From Theristus sp. LFF4_11 (taxonomy: Eukaryota; Nematoda; Chromadorea; Monhysterida; Xyalidae): a DNA stretch of 64,000 bases. The notes beneath the pieces are model-generated. The model had not been told where the DNA came from. It saw only the letters and a program-made list of their open reading frames with translations, and did not search any database. The DNA is taken from NCBI GenBank assembly GCA_030248135.1, contig JASANC010002097.1:1-64000 (forward strand). The letters run 5' to 3'. Positions 22,553 through 35,411 of this stretch are shown in pieces. The position numbers were made by a program, and so were the translations under genes. How positions within the stretch are numbered: position 1 is the first letter of the stretch; every line of letters begins with the position of its first letter.

Positions 22553-24709
22553 GATTAGACGGTTTTTGAGCAGTGGCAAAATGCAAATTGGGACCGTCAG
22601 TTGTTCACGTGGCTAATGGCTGAAATGACAGAGATGAGAGCGCGTTGCTTTGGTGCTCTTTGTCAGAGCAAGAGTACCAAAGCTTCCTTCTATGTGGAGT
22701 CAAACACCCTTCTCTTGTCTATCAGACTAGACAGTGAGAGATAACTGTGTAACCGTGGAATCACAGTTTGATATCTTTCTAAACTCGGATCGATCATAAT
22801 TTGTTGGCACGTGTTTGAACTCGGGAAGCGCGACACAAATCGGGCAATACGAAACGCACGCTGTTTTTGCAAGAATACATCGTGATTTTTTCATAAGCGG
22901 AATGTGGAACAATTTGTGAAAGTTTACAACATATTGCATTGCAAGTAAAATCATGTGAGATAACAACGAAACAGTGAAGACTACTCACCGCACAGCAAGT
23001 GATCTTCATCCGACGCATTGCTGAGGTAAACTGTTCATAATAGAGCACTCAGTCTGATTGCACCAAATCATACGACAAACGTTCATTGTTTGCCTGGCAA
23101 AAGTTTGCTGGCCGTTTTTACTTTTAGCAGTGATCACGTTTTTATGCACGTAATCAGCGCAAAGGCGTGACCTGCTGTCCGTTAGCGAAGTTCTTCCGAC
23201 GTTTCCATGTTGTGTTCTGCTGATTCAGTTTGTTTAGTAATGTTGTAAGGTTGTTAACAGCAAAGTCTCCCAAGAAGTACACTGCAACATACAATGTAAG
23301 CATGACATGACATGGAGTTGAACACAAACTCACTGCAGCAAATGTGTATTTATGGGCTTTCAAAAATGAGGCTGTACACGGTGCGCTCGTATAAATGATA
23401 TTCTGATATAAAAAGTAGTGCAAGGAAAGAGAAAAATCTAAATATTCACACCAAACGAAACCACGCTCCAACTTTTGGTTGTTCTGCAATATTCATAGAA
23501 AATAGTTCATTTTCCAATTTTGTAAAATCCATTTTTTGTCTGAAATGTGAACACCTGTGATTCGCAATGAAGATGTACGTTAAATTACAAAGAATATGAA
23601 TCATGAGCATTTTTCACATACGTACATAGATAATGTAAGTGTTTGCGGATGACAGATAAAAAACTGACGTCGATCATGAAAATAGGCAATCGTAAGTTAT
23701 TGAATCAGTAAAGGCCAGTGGCCACTCAAAAACAGGCTCAGTCATCTGCGCCAAACCGACAAACAATAACCGAATTCAATAAAAAACCGCAGTTAACAAA
23801 CGAACAATAACAACGAACATTCAAAAAAGAAGATCAAGAGAGAACTCTGCGAGCGCATCTGCGCATTTTAATGGGGTAACGCTGATTATGAGGGCAGTGC
23901 AATGTCAATGAAGTCAAGCGCTTCGCTCTCTGTCGATTATCTGAAGTTGTTGCGATTATTTTCAGACGCAATCAAACGTAAAAAACGGCGCACTCCGTCA
24001 TGTTTACGTTGCACAATTTTCAATCACAGAACCACGACACACGTGCAATTGGACAAATCATCTGAAGAATATTGATGGCGATCGCGAGTAAACTGTGTTG
24101 CAAACAGAAAATCGCGTGCACATTCAGCTTGTTGCGTGCACAGGTTTAGTTGATTGTGGCAGATTTTCAGTTTCTGGCGATTAATGACTTGTGGCGCGTT
24201 GTTTATGTGTGTCTAATAGCGGTCGAAGTTCGGAGGTTACGTAAATGATGCGCGGTTGTTTGTCTATTTGGGTCAGAATGCGTCTGCGTGTGTGTTGGTC
24301 TTCGTGAGGTAAAGAGGAATATTGTACGTACATGTGCAACATGTAATATGTCGATCATAAAAGACGAGTTTGCAAGTCTATTGTTATGACTAATTTATCA
24401 CGTATTTTTTACCTTTTTGTGTGTTAGCGCATGTGTGTGCACATAGTGTATGTTTAGACCATTGTTTCAGCTGGAGTTTGGAATATGATAAGTTCGTGAG
24501 TTGTGTTTTCTTCATCGCGAGTTGTTTATTCGTTCAGACAGATCTCATTAACGATGGAAATTTTTCAGCAACAATAGTAAACGTCGTCAGATATGTTTTA
24601 CTTTTATGTATGGGTCAATTTGGGACTTTTCGTGTGTATCAGTTGAATTGTTTGAACATGAATGAAATTTGTAGTTCTACAAAATGAAGAGAGAGAAGCT
24701 GAACTAAGT
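22553..24709. other. Intergenic interval without a firm gene
   Basis: No gene is well supported. One weak minus-strand possibility joins an ATG exon ending at a GTGAGT donor near 22988 to an open stretch at about 22856-22690 ending in TAG. It would give a protein of about 60 residues with no family match. The rest is AT-rich with no repeat structure noted. Confidence 0.4.
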
Positions 24710-25799
24710 TTAGGCGTTACAAACTGAGAAACTCTCTTGAGCTCTCAATTTTTTTGATTTGTGTGTCAACTTTTCAGCCAATTCAGGATAATTGTTGATT
24801 AAAGTTTCCAACTGAATGTGCTCAAAATCGTCAGGCGTCCAGGCTGAAAATAGGCAAACATGTTACTTTTTGTATTCTTTCACTGATCGTGGTCTTGCGC
24901 ATAATGAACAAAAAATACTTTTACCCGGGGCAACCACGCATGACGTCAGCGTGTAACCGTCCTCACCATCTTCAACCTCGGTAGCAAAAGGACAAAATGC
25001 AGGGATGGAACATTGAAATCGCATGCTGCTATCTGAAATCGCTTGTTGACCCAAAACAGTCACATGGTATGATCGTTGTGCTGCATCGAGTATATGAACC
25101 TGCGAGAACTTACGCGTGAAATGGATGTTATATATAACCTACAATGTAACATCAGCTAAAAGGAATCGTGTTGTTTTCTGGTGAATAACAAAAAAAAACA
25201 TTTTCCCTTGTCTGGAGCTCTAAAATTATGCTTTTTTCGTTCTGCAACTGAATGCAGGCATGCATATGGTGTAGTAGAAAATCAGTTTCATGCTTGACAC
25301 GGCAATTAAAATCTGTGAAGTAACCCGATTCGCTGACCTACGACCGGTGAATTCACTTGAATATTTTTAAAGTTACGCATCATAAAAAACAAATGTTTTC
25401 TACGTCTGCAAGCGCAGAACCCAAAAAAGATAACCGCATCAATTTCTGGTGGACAATCACAAACATTGAGACGAGATCCATGCAGCCATATCAGTTGTTC
25501 ATCGGATTTTACGATTCGCCAGCGGAGCGGTCCTCCTCCTCGATGCATGAAAAGTATGCTTGATAAAGCGGTGCGGTTTTCATTTGTACGAATGACTGAA
25601 AACAGTGTATAAAATGCACGTGCATGGCTTCCTGCATTGTACAGGGAGATACGTTTATATGCTCAAGATGTTTGCATATACAATCTGTTCAAGAGAATGC
25701 AGCATATTTACCATTCAGTTTTGATCGATAATCTTCGACATACCACCCGTCGCAAGAAGGATGTTCGATCATACTGAACCGTTTCACAATAGCTTCCAT
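24710..25799 (-). CDS. Orphan 166-residue protein (four exons)
   Basis: Exons are 25799-25712, 25538-25435, 25099-24925 and 24843-24710, all GT-AG, with matching phases and a TAA stop. The protein starts MEAIVKRFSMIEHPSCDGW. It has six to seven cysteines, including CDC and a C-x6-C pair in FQCSIPAFC, and ends in a lysine-rich helix-like tail. There is no signal peptide or membrane segment, so it is probably intracellular. No family was recognised. The exon 2 acceptor is ambiguous among three AGs three bases apart (GGAGGAGG), which would change the length by one or two glycines. It stands alone between the ZP gene and the IL-17 receptor. Confidence 0.6.
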
Positions 25800-27226
25800 T
25801 GTTCCAAAATGCAATTAAGTCGATTCTTTTTATATACAGTCTGTAAAGTTGTTTGTGGTTGATCAGATAACAATCTACAACTCCTGATTCGTTTTTAAAA
25901 CGAAATAGAAGCGAAAAACGTGTCAAAACAACATTGCCTTCCGTAAAATATTTTTTTGGTTTTTATCAGCAGGTTCAAAATATTGTATTTTGTTGTTTAG
26001 TGTTTGCCACGAAAATCTTTGATAATTCTTTGTAGGTTTGTACAACACATTTGTCTTATCATCCATTCACCCTCACCGCACACCACAAACACATGCGCTA
26101 CAATCAATAAAACAGTGATAAAACATTTTCTAATAAAAACATTGAAGTTTGAAAGTATCACATTGAAAACACTGGAAATGATTATCCTGATTTAATGCGT
26201 GGACAAAATTGTAATGGTGTCCTGATTGTAACCGAGGTGGATGTGCCTGTTGTTTTCATTTTCATCAAAGACCAACAAGTACAGTACTTTGAACGGATAA
26301 GGAATAACAGTTCTGACCGCGGCGCGTTATTCAGAAAGACAGTTTGTTCGGCTGATCGCTGGGCCAATCATTCTTTGTTGATAGATATATCACGGTATGT
26401 TTGTTTAAACCTGTCACTTTTATGCAGAATAAGGAGCATGCAAACATTTACAGTGAGAAGAACGAATGTATCGGGTTTCGTTGAAATCAACCACTCCATT
26501 TGTGGTGAAAACAACCGCTCCATTGGTGAAAACAACCGCTCCATTTGTGGCTAAATATGTTTTCTTGCAACTCCGGTAGATAAAAAGTGCAGGTTTAAGC
26601 AAACTTAAAATTTTAATGGTGCACTGACATGTAGTAGATCTACACGTTCATTTGGTGCTCCCTTTGACGCTACATGTATGCAGACGCCAAAATGTTTTCA
26701 GTCATGCTTGTTCATATACGTTCCAATTCGAACAGTAATAACGACAAGGACGAGTAGATTTGAAACCAATAAAAACTGAGATCTCTTATGTTTAGTTAAT
26801 GCAAGAACGTTCGTCACAGACAACAAAACCACTTGACGGTAAAAAAAAACAGTGAACACGCAAACCATTTTCGTATGACGTTGATGTTGCTGCTGAGCCA
26901 ATAAAAAATGACGTAATCCAATGTAATAACGTGTCACAGTAATAACAATTTTAAATTCGGCTGATTAGTCCGTTATAATCAAGAAGATAGAATAATAAAA
27001 AAAAACTATATGATCAATAGCAGACCACACAAGAAAGTATGCAGCACAAAGCTAAGAAACACCGGATCTTTGACGTTATAGACAATTTTTTGAAAACAGG
27101 TTTAAATAACAATAAAATTCTACCTCGTGCGTGACGTAACTGGAACAAATGATGTACAAACAACCCGGAATAATGACGCATACAGTCAACTCATCTTAAA
27201 TTCACATCTCAAGCAATGTACAAGAA
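25800..27226. other. Intergenic interval
   Basis: No gene is supported. A short CCATT/GGTG-rich repeat (ACAACCGCTCCATT, about 26497-26545, three copies) is visible, as is a TACAGGG transposon-end motif near 25637, just left of the interval. Confidence 0.5.
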
Positions 27227-30200
27227 CTACCGGGCAAGCATAGGCACTCGGTCATCTGCCGCCCCACTTACATGTACACCGGAGTCACCATTGGCCGACG
27301 ATGCAGCCCGAGTCGTTTCGGACGCTATCCGTTGTCGTGGCGGCTGTTTTGACGCTGCTACATCTGAGTTGGCATCAGCATTGTAGTGTCCATCGTCATT
27401 ATCGTGTGTCAGCAGTCGATCTCGCTCGAACGGTACATGACCGGTAGCACTACGCTTATTCGTTGTCGCCACTGTTTCAACCGTACGATTTGTCGACGAC
27501 GTTGGGGGAGTACTTTCGTCCGCTGAAACGCCGGAGTCATCCGTTTTTTCACTGACACTGCTTGTATTTCTTTTCTGTGTTTTCTGATGGGGTCGTTCAA
27601 GTGCGTGGTTGATGTCCACAGTGCACATTAACGGTTTCATTGCGCTCTCGCGCAGAGGGGGTTCATTTTGATTGTTAGTACGTCGACGCTCCAACTGTCC
27701 TAGATCCATTGTTGCCAGCGCCGGTGTTGTTTTCATTTCCAGAATCGCATCATTAGATCGGTTGGAATTTTTTGCCGATTGATCGTCCTGGAGCAGCTTT
27801 GTTGTGCTGATCGTCAGTTTCCGTGGTGATTCGTGGTTCGTTTGTCCTAAAGTACGATTTGGAATTCACTGGCGATGAAGGGGGGGGGGGTCCGTGATAC
27901 CCACTCCCCAAAACCCGGGACCCTTCCCCATGGGTACACTTACTTTCTTCATTACTCGACACCCACCATGGGTGGGTACTCCATGCCAAAATGTTCCCAT
28001 AATCACAATTTTTTTTAAAGATTATGATTTTTTTTTAACAAGTGTGGGCGCAGTTTCTCTTTCCAGGCACATAATATGCGCTAGATAGAAGGTTATCTAG
28101 TCTTACAAACCGCTATTTTAGCGATTTTTTTGTATTTTATGGTATTTTTGTCAAAAAACTTGCAATAAAAAATTATGGTGAGGAGGTGTAGCTCCCACTA
28201 GAATCGATTAGCACCCGGTGCACCCCACTTCCTAACAGTTAGGCGACCATGGGGGACAATTACCCCCACCCCCAAGGAAAATAGACACCCTCCTGACAGG
28301 TACAGTAGGTACCCCCTGTTCTAATTTGGATGAATTTTTAAGGATATGAAGAAATCCTGCTCTCGTAAAAAATTTTATATTCATTCAATTCAACTGACTT
28401 TCAAGTTCAACTGCAATGGCGTCAGTTGCATTCTTTGGAATTTGCTCCGCTGTTTCTGGCCATTCTGTCAGCGGAGTAACCCGTACGTGTGCTTGTTCAA
28501 ACCATTCCTGATTTGACGTAATCTTCGATTCCATGAGATTAATTTTCGAACGTAGTTTCTCAGCCAAAGGTTTGTTTGTTTCTTCACATCGAGCTCGCAG
28601 TTCCGCCGCTTTTAACTTTAGCGGACTCCGTTGCAGTTCTTGATTGCTGGCTTGTTTTGTTTGACGTATGACACGACAGAGAGCGTTCAGATTCATTGGA
28701 ATATGAAAGCAGTTGTCCATTGAGAGATGTTTCAAAAGGTATACTTGAGGTGTATAGTCGAACCGGACAGACAGGATTTTCGATCGTTGTGTGCTGCAAA
28801 TTGAAATTGTGTACTTATTACAGTTGTCAAAGGGTGGTTACGTGTAACAGACTCGAAGTTTAACAATAAATCGCTGTTCACCTGTTTAGTAGACTGTTCA
28901 CGCAATCCAGTTGGATCAAAAACAAATCGTCTGTAAATCCGTTCTGTGCCAAATGGTTGTCTCGTCGTTCAAGGATTCCATTTCCGGCAATTTTCACCTG
29001 CATTATTGTTTTTTGAATTTTCTATCGGCTTAGTAGACCATTACACACTAACGATGACAGACACTGTGCCTGAAAACGGAACAAAAGGTTTGCTCGAAGT
29101 ATGTGCGAACCTGATAACGATAGAAGGCGCCGATACTGTGCACGATGATGACGCGATGAGCGCGTGCCACGGTCGCGTACGCCCAGTCGACTTTGTTCTG
29201 CGCCAGTTCATCGAGACAACGCACGTCCATCTCAACACGGCAGTCGCACGACGCAGCCAACAGGTCAGCGAGCGCGTGCACGGCTGCTTCATGCTCAACG
29301 CAGTCGCGTGCGTACACAATCGACACTAGCAGTGGCTCTGTAGAAAAACAGAATTTACAACAGCACTATCACCGACAACGTACGGATAACAACTTCAGGG
29401 TAACTAGAAAAAACTTCAGAATAAAGTCGACCACTTTACTGTTTATTCTTTTTGCATGCATGCTGCAGGTTCGAGAAGAATGCATGTTTATCGGCTTCAG
29501 TAAATATCGAGTCCATTGCAGTTATCAGTCTATAAGCTTTTTCAAAGAACATACGTTTGTCGTCTTTTATGATGTCGGACACTGTATTGAATTTAAGATT
29601 GTCAAACTGATCGTCGTCATCCAGTTCATCCACGCTGTCACTTGGTTTGAAACGAATCCGAATTCCGTTCTGTAAATAAGAACAATGATAACGGTGTTTT
29701 TGGCTTTTTTGGACAATATGAAATCCCTCAAAAATGCCTTTTTGAATGTTCTCATGTTTTAGTGGTGCAATAAATAATTTCAGCTACAATAAAAATGGAA
29801 TCCATAAAAAGAAGGCCTTCTGAATTTAAGTGTTAAATATGAGCCGAGGATGCTCTATTGGTGATCAGAATGAACGCATTTTTTTTAATTTGCCCTTTTA
29901 CATTGGCCCACCCTGTACATAGGTATCCGTAAACTCGCCAAAACGATCTGTCATGGCCCACAGCTACACGTGCAACACCCAGATACCTGTTTTGCTTGGC
30001 AACGTATTTTGTAGAGGCATGCAATCAAGAGTGTCATTAGCAAGAAAACGACGGCGATGCCGAAGATCGCAACGACGATGGTGACTGCTGGTTTCCATAT
30101 GTTACTTCCATCGATAGCGGTAGGTGTGGTCGGCTGTACCGTCCCGTTAACAATGGGCGATAGTGTTACATAAGCTAAAAAATCAATTACTTTCTTTTTG

Positions 30201-33200
30201 TTTCCTCTCAGCTTTTAGGTTTCATTTTTTCTTCACGTTTTTTCACGTTTTTCGGTACTCACGTTTTTCTTCAAATATTACTGGTCGCCTGGTTCGTTTG
30301 CATGCACATGTTGATGTTGCTGGGCAGTAGCACCATTCACCTCTTGTAGAAATTGGTGCCAGCTGCAATAACAGCGTAAAGTTAGTCGCCATTTTTTCGG
30401 AATGATTTTCTGGTCTGGTGCGTCCATCATTACATCCACTGCACGTGTTCAATCTTTTGCTGGGTAAAAAAACATTCATTTAATGTGCTGATAAAATGTG
30501 CATACAAGAACTCACTGATAGTTCATATTTGCCGTATTGCACATTTTTAAACGTGTGAACTCCAAACGCAAGTGTGGTGTTGAGGAACTGTTCTTCTTGC
30601 AGGTCGCGTACATTAATCAATGCCTGGGCAATTGTTTCATAGCCCTTTCCTAAGTGCAGTTCATATTGTTGAAAACAGTAGTCGTACGGTGCTGCCAGGA
30701 ACACGGCGGTGATCGTGTGCGCGTACGGATTTGTGATCACGTGTCGAAATGCGCCCATCCACTCTGAGGCAGCTGGATGCGCTGAAGTCAGATTTACGTT
30801 ATATGTTTGAAACAATCAATCTCAAATACCGCAAGACCGGTGTCTCTAGCCTTTTCTCAACTACCTCAACCGTTTCTGAGCACACACCTTGTTTCGAGCA
30901 GTCGTTTTTGATGTTTGACGCGATTTGCCTTTTTTCCTCCGACATGTCTGAAACAAATCCATAAATTTTGATCCAATCGTTGGGCGATTTTCTTCAAGTT
31001 GGTTACTGAAGTTACGATTTGCTTACTGACACAAATCAACGTGGACGTCCCACAAAAATAATGTACGTGTGCACTACCAAACAAGTGAAGTTTACCTTCC
31101 TGTAAAACTAAAAGTACAGTCTATCTCGCTAATATATGCAACTAGCTGATTGGTTGGTCATAGCAATTCTCAGCGCTGATTGGTTGGTTATTAGCAATTC
31201 TCAGCGCTGGTTGGTTGGTCATGAGCATCTCTCAGCGCTGATTGGTTGGGCATCACGTCATGTTGCATATACCGGTACATGTATTATCCAGATGGACTGC
31301 ATGTTAATCTCAGGATAAAGTTTCATTGAATAAATACTGATGCTGCGTTACAGAACAGAAACAGTCATTTGGGACTAGGGTCGGTAAAACCGTTTTTTTG
31401 TATTTCCAGGAAAAAACCGGGTTTTGTTCCGTTTTAAAACCGAATAAAACCAAATTTTTTCCAGCTCCTAAACTTTCCAGAACTTGGCAGCTTGAGCTCA
31501 AAATAATAAATACAGCAAAATTAGTGTTTTTGAGCAGCGTAAAACGCTGTTTTCGGGCATACAACCGACCCAATTTGCTATGTTTTTGTTTCAAATCTAA
31601 TCAATTTCGCTTTTATTGGTTTCCAGCGCAGCACGTTATGGGCATTAAAAACAACGACTGGGCAGTGACTGTGTATGTGTGGGGAACGGGGGGACGGTTG
31701 CAAGGAGACCTGATATCTGACCCCGATTTGGGGGCGATATTTGCAGATCTGCACTTAGTTCAGCAGTCAGTCACCTTGTCCTCATCGTATTTCACTGGAC
31801 GCACCGTTTTTTAAGATTGTAATTTTACATTTTATAATCAATCGAAGAATTGTGATTTTCGACCACGAAGTTTGAAAATTCTTAAGGTAAACAACTGGTT
31901 TTTCAGAAAAAAAACTAAAAAAAGTTTTAAAAAAGAAAAGAAACGGTTTTTCCCATGCCAACCCTACTTGGACAGTGGCGGCCAAAAGTGTTGGAACGCT
32001 GCGCGCGTATGTGCGTGTGTGCTGTGTATTGCGCGTGTGTTGCATCAGCCGTACAAACGCTATAAAAGAATCCCATGCTATTTTTTTTGTTTTTTAGACC
32101 ACTGAGTGTATCTAGTGCACTATTCGCAGGTTTTTTTTCACTGAAGCATAAATTTATTTGACAAATACCGAACATTACAACACGCCTCCATTGCATATGA
32201 CTGGCAATAATACTGATTCAAAAATCATTGGCAAGAAAACTATTCTACGAAGTATTAGCGTTTGTTTGTGTTTGAATTATCCAACAAACGTGTATTGCGT
32301 TCATGTTTCAGGTTCCAGTCGGGTTGTATTGTTTATTCCGCTATATTTTCTTGCCAAATAATTTTGAAACAGTTTTACTGCCAAATGGAGGTGTGTTGTA
32401 ATGTTCGGAATCTGTCAAATAAATGTATGCTTCAGCGAAAAAAACCCTGCGGATAGTGTATTAGATATACTCAGTAATCACAAAAAAAAATTAGCATGGG
32501 ATTCTTATAATAGCGTTTGAACGGCTGATGATACACACGCGCAACACACGCGCACACATGCCCGCAGCGTTCCAACACTTATGGCCGCCACTGTATATTT
32601 TTAAAGATGTTTTTGTAAGTTTTAAATAAAATTTGAGCCTACATGTGTACAAGACATGTAAATACAGTACAAACACACAAACATGCATACACTCATAACA
32701 TAACGCTCACCAAAAACATGGAAGACAACGTGCAAAAACAAAATGAGTACATAATATTGAAGCACATCAAATTAAACGATACATAACTGCATGTAAAGAA
32801 ACACTGAAACACAAGTAACCAAGCAGAACACCATAATAACCCTCCCGACAAGGCGTTTCTTACCCGTGCAGCAGTTTTTGCCAAAAACCCAGCAAGCGCC
32901 GCACATAAGAGGCGCAGTAACGTCTAGAACATTTGCTCCATTACATAGTAGCATATTTTACAAAATCGAGTAAAACCCCTCTATAGGCTAATGGCATGAA
33001 AAGAGCGAACTTGGCCGGAATACCCTATCTTTAAAATTCGAATGACACGAAACTTGTGTCCAATCTGCAGAAGTTCACGTTGCAAGCCGTTGGAAAAAAG
33101 ACATACATTACAGTAAGAAAATGTGTAGAAGAAGTAGGCGATATGCGCAGGCACAAGTTTTTTGAAACCAGAATTTTGCCAAATTTGTCACTTCAATATG

Positions 33201-35411
33201 TATAGATTGAAATGAGGGAAATCATGCTGGTTGACTTACTTGGTGCAAACGGTGCTATGAGCGGTTCGGTAATAAAGTTTCGGACGTGGTCACTTGTTGG
33301 TTGACTTTCGATAAAGATAGTGTAGCCTGCTCCGTATTGAATCCAGCTGTCAACAACGCGCAGCTGCACGTGCACTCGAGTCTGTAAAAACCATGCTTGT
33401 CTCGAAACACTGTGCGAAAAACGAATGTTGTCTCGTGTTTTTATCTTGGTTGAAACAAAATACGATTAAACATGCGTGCTAATGTGCTCTCACATTGTTG
33501 GCTACGTCAGTGAGATTTGTCGGTGATTTCACGCGCAAGTAGTAACAGTGTTGGCTGCCTTCGTTTTTCACGATGTCCACCATGAAACCAGTGAGGTGAC
33601 GTTGGTCTGTAACAACTCAAGTTTGCTCGTTTGCTTTTCAGGTACTCAGTTTAACTGCTTTTACTGCTACAGTCGACAATGCTGAAAAGCACAGAAATCC
33701 TTGATAAAACTGATTAATATTCCGGCGTGTCGATCCCATATTTCAATATTCCAATAATCCCTTTTTTCTTCTGCAACTTCACGCTCTTTACTTCTTTCTT
33801 CTTCTTTGGCCGCTTTGCTTGGTATCACTGCGGCCCGATCAACTCCGGCCCAAGAAGAGTTTCGGCCTGTTCGATTCCGGTCCGAAGATTTCCGGTCCGG
33901 ACGATTCTGGCCCGGCGAAGCTTCCCTAGAACGACCAATAAACTGCTGGGTGGGAGTCGGGAGAATTGATTTTTTTCGTATTCCGCAATCAACACAATCG
34001 CAGATGTAAAAATGATTGCAAAAATGAAAATAAACTTCAGCCAAATCTAATGCTAAAACTAAGCAAAGTTGTTGTAGGTCTCCTAAGCGCAGCCTTTTAT
34101 ATGAAAGCTCTTCGAAAACCTGAGTTTTTGAAAAAATGTTTTGCCATGATTTGTTTGATTGTGGTCATTTTTGGATTCATCGAAGATCACGAAAAATGGT
34201 ACAGGTGGTTTACTAGGTTTACTGCTCGTGCTAGAGAAACATTTGCCGGGCCGGAATCGTCCGGCCGAAATTCTTCGACGAAATTCTTCGGGTCGGAATC
34301 GAAGGGCCGCAATGAGCGGGCGCCAACTCTTCAAGCCGCAATTAGTGAGCCGTAATTAAACACAGCCTGCGTGAATTGGTTCAAGTGGGCTGAGTTTTGT
34401 TTTATTGGATTCGGATTTCACATTCTCTCACTCCCATTCCGACTTATGAAGCTTCACGATCAAAAACAACAAAAAATGCCGATTTAAAAAAAATCGAAAA
34501 ATTTTCTTCTATTACGCTCTGAAAACTTTATTTTTGTCAGATTTTTGAAAAGTTCAACAAAATTTTTTGACATCACCTTGTAAAACCGTCAGCAGTCGAT
34601 TTCGGACCATTTTAGGTTTTACCGATTAATTTTAGGGTTTTGAACAACTTTTGGAATGAAGTTTTTGAGCGTTGCAAAGCTTGGCTTAATATTTCCGATG
34701 CAGCCAAAGTGACAGTTCGCCTCACAATGTGAATTCTGAGCGTCCGAGCTGCACCGTTTACGACTATTACAAAAATTACAGATGTCAGCACTGTAAGTCT
34801 GCGCACTTGAAGACGGCTGGACAAATTCAGCTGAGGTGTTGCAGACTCACCGTTGTCGACGTACCAGTTGAATACCATCTCAGGTCGGTATTTGTTGATC
34901 AGGTCAGTGTCATTATCATTGTCTAGCTGCACGACAGCAGGCATGTACCGAAAACCTGATGGCGCCGGCGGAAATTCGTTTGTTTCTTGCTGCCCCATTT
35001 CAAACTGCGGCGTATGGCAGCGGAAATCTGACGTCAGATAACCCTAATGCATTTCTGGATTCATACAATAGTCATTTTGTTCATCATATGTTCATGTTAT
35101 TGTGATACGAATTTGATTTTTTAATCCAATTGACTGATTGTACTTTGTTTCAATACATGAAACTAAAATTCTGAAAACGACCAACCTCTGCTGTAGATGT
35201 TGCAGTTCCATCCAGACTAAAAATTTAATTGAGCTTTCAGTTGTAAGTTTGAAAATGATTTCAGTTAATAGAACACATCTAAAAGCAAACAAACCGTCGC
35301 AGTGCACCATGACTCGGATTCATCAGCGCCTACTGCAGTAATTGTTGACGTTACAATCCATATCAACCAAACTTTCTTCCGATAACTGCTTTTCAATTGT
35401 TTTTGCCACAT
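27227..35411 (-). CDS. IL-17 receptor-like protein with SEFIR domain (888 residues)
   Basis: Fourteen exons: 35411-35295, 35216-35186, 35027-34851, 33606-33494, 33381-33240, 30947-30888, 30781-30516, 30362-30263, 30174-29987, 29669-29555, 29337-29111, 28997-28882, 28793-28399 and 27846-27227. All splice sites are GT-AG and all phases match. A signal sequence (about 1-28) leads a cysteine-bearing ectodomain of fibronectin-like IL-17R type (to about 360), a transmembrane helix (about 364-390) and an acidic juxtamembrane stretch. The SEFIR domain (about 438-600) shows VYARDCVEHEAAVHALADLL, CRVEMDV, VDWAYATV, RVIIVHS and SVRFDY. SEFIR domains recruit Act1/CIKS-type adaptors and lead to NF-kB activation in other animals. 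A helical stretch and a disordered S/T-rich tail follow. Introns of 2.3 kb and 1.2 kb hold fold-back transposons. Confidence 0.88.
31145..31250. repeat. Four tandem copies of a 30-31 base unit containing inverted CCAAT boxes
   Basis: GCTGATTGGTTGG (third copy GCTGGTTGGTTGG) starts at 31175, 31206 and 31237 and, as GCTGAT, at 31145, each linked by about 18 bases ending in TCTCAGC. Three copies read CCAATCAG on the minus strand, the core of NF-Y sites. It lies in an intron of the IL-17 receptor gene, which is also on the minus strand. A regulatory role is inference; a minisatellite is the plain alternative. Confidence 0.6.
31972..32594. mobile_element. Fold-back MITE with ACAGTGGCGGCCA ends
   Basis: The left end ACAGTGGCGGCCAAAAGTG is mirrored by a right end reading CATAAGTGTTGG-type sequence into TGGCCGCCACTGT. 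Mirror symmetry extends about 230 bases into each arm, including AACGCTATAAAAGAATCCCATGC on the left against GCATGGGATTCTTATAATAGCG-like sequence on the right. No coding capacity. It sits in the 2.3 kb intron of the IL-17 receptor gene. Confidence 0.7.
33830..34345. mobile_element. Inverted-repeat element in an IL-17 receptor intron
   Basis: The arm at about 33836-33920 (TTCGATTCCGGTCCGAAGA then CCGGACGATTCTGGCCCGGC) is mirrored at about 34246-34340 (GCCGGGCCGGAATCGTCCGG then GGTCGGAATCGAAGGGCC). The arms are far richer in CpG than the surroundings. No coding capacity or clear target-site duplication was seen. It lies in the intron between 34851 and 33606. Confidence 0.6.

Noticed and set aside
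34700..34775. Possible extra IL-17 receptor exon with an ATAG acceptor and GTGAGG donor
   Set aside because: Its exit phase does not fit the next exon, whereas joining 34851 directly to 33606 closes the whole frame.
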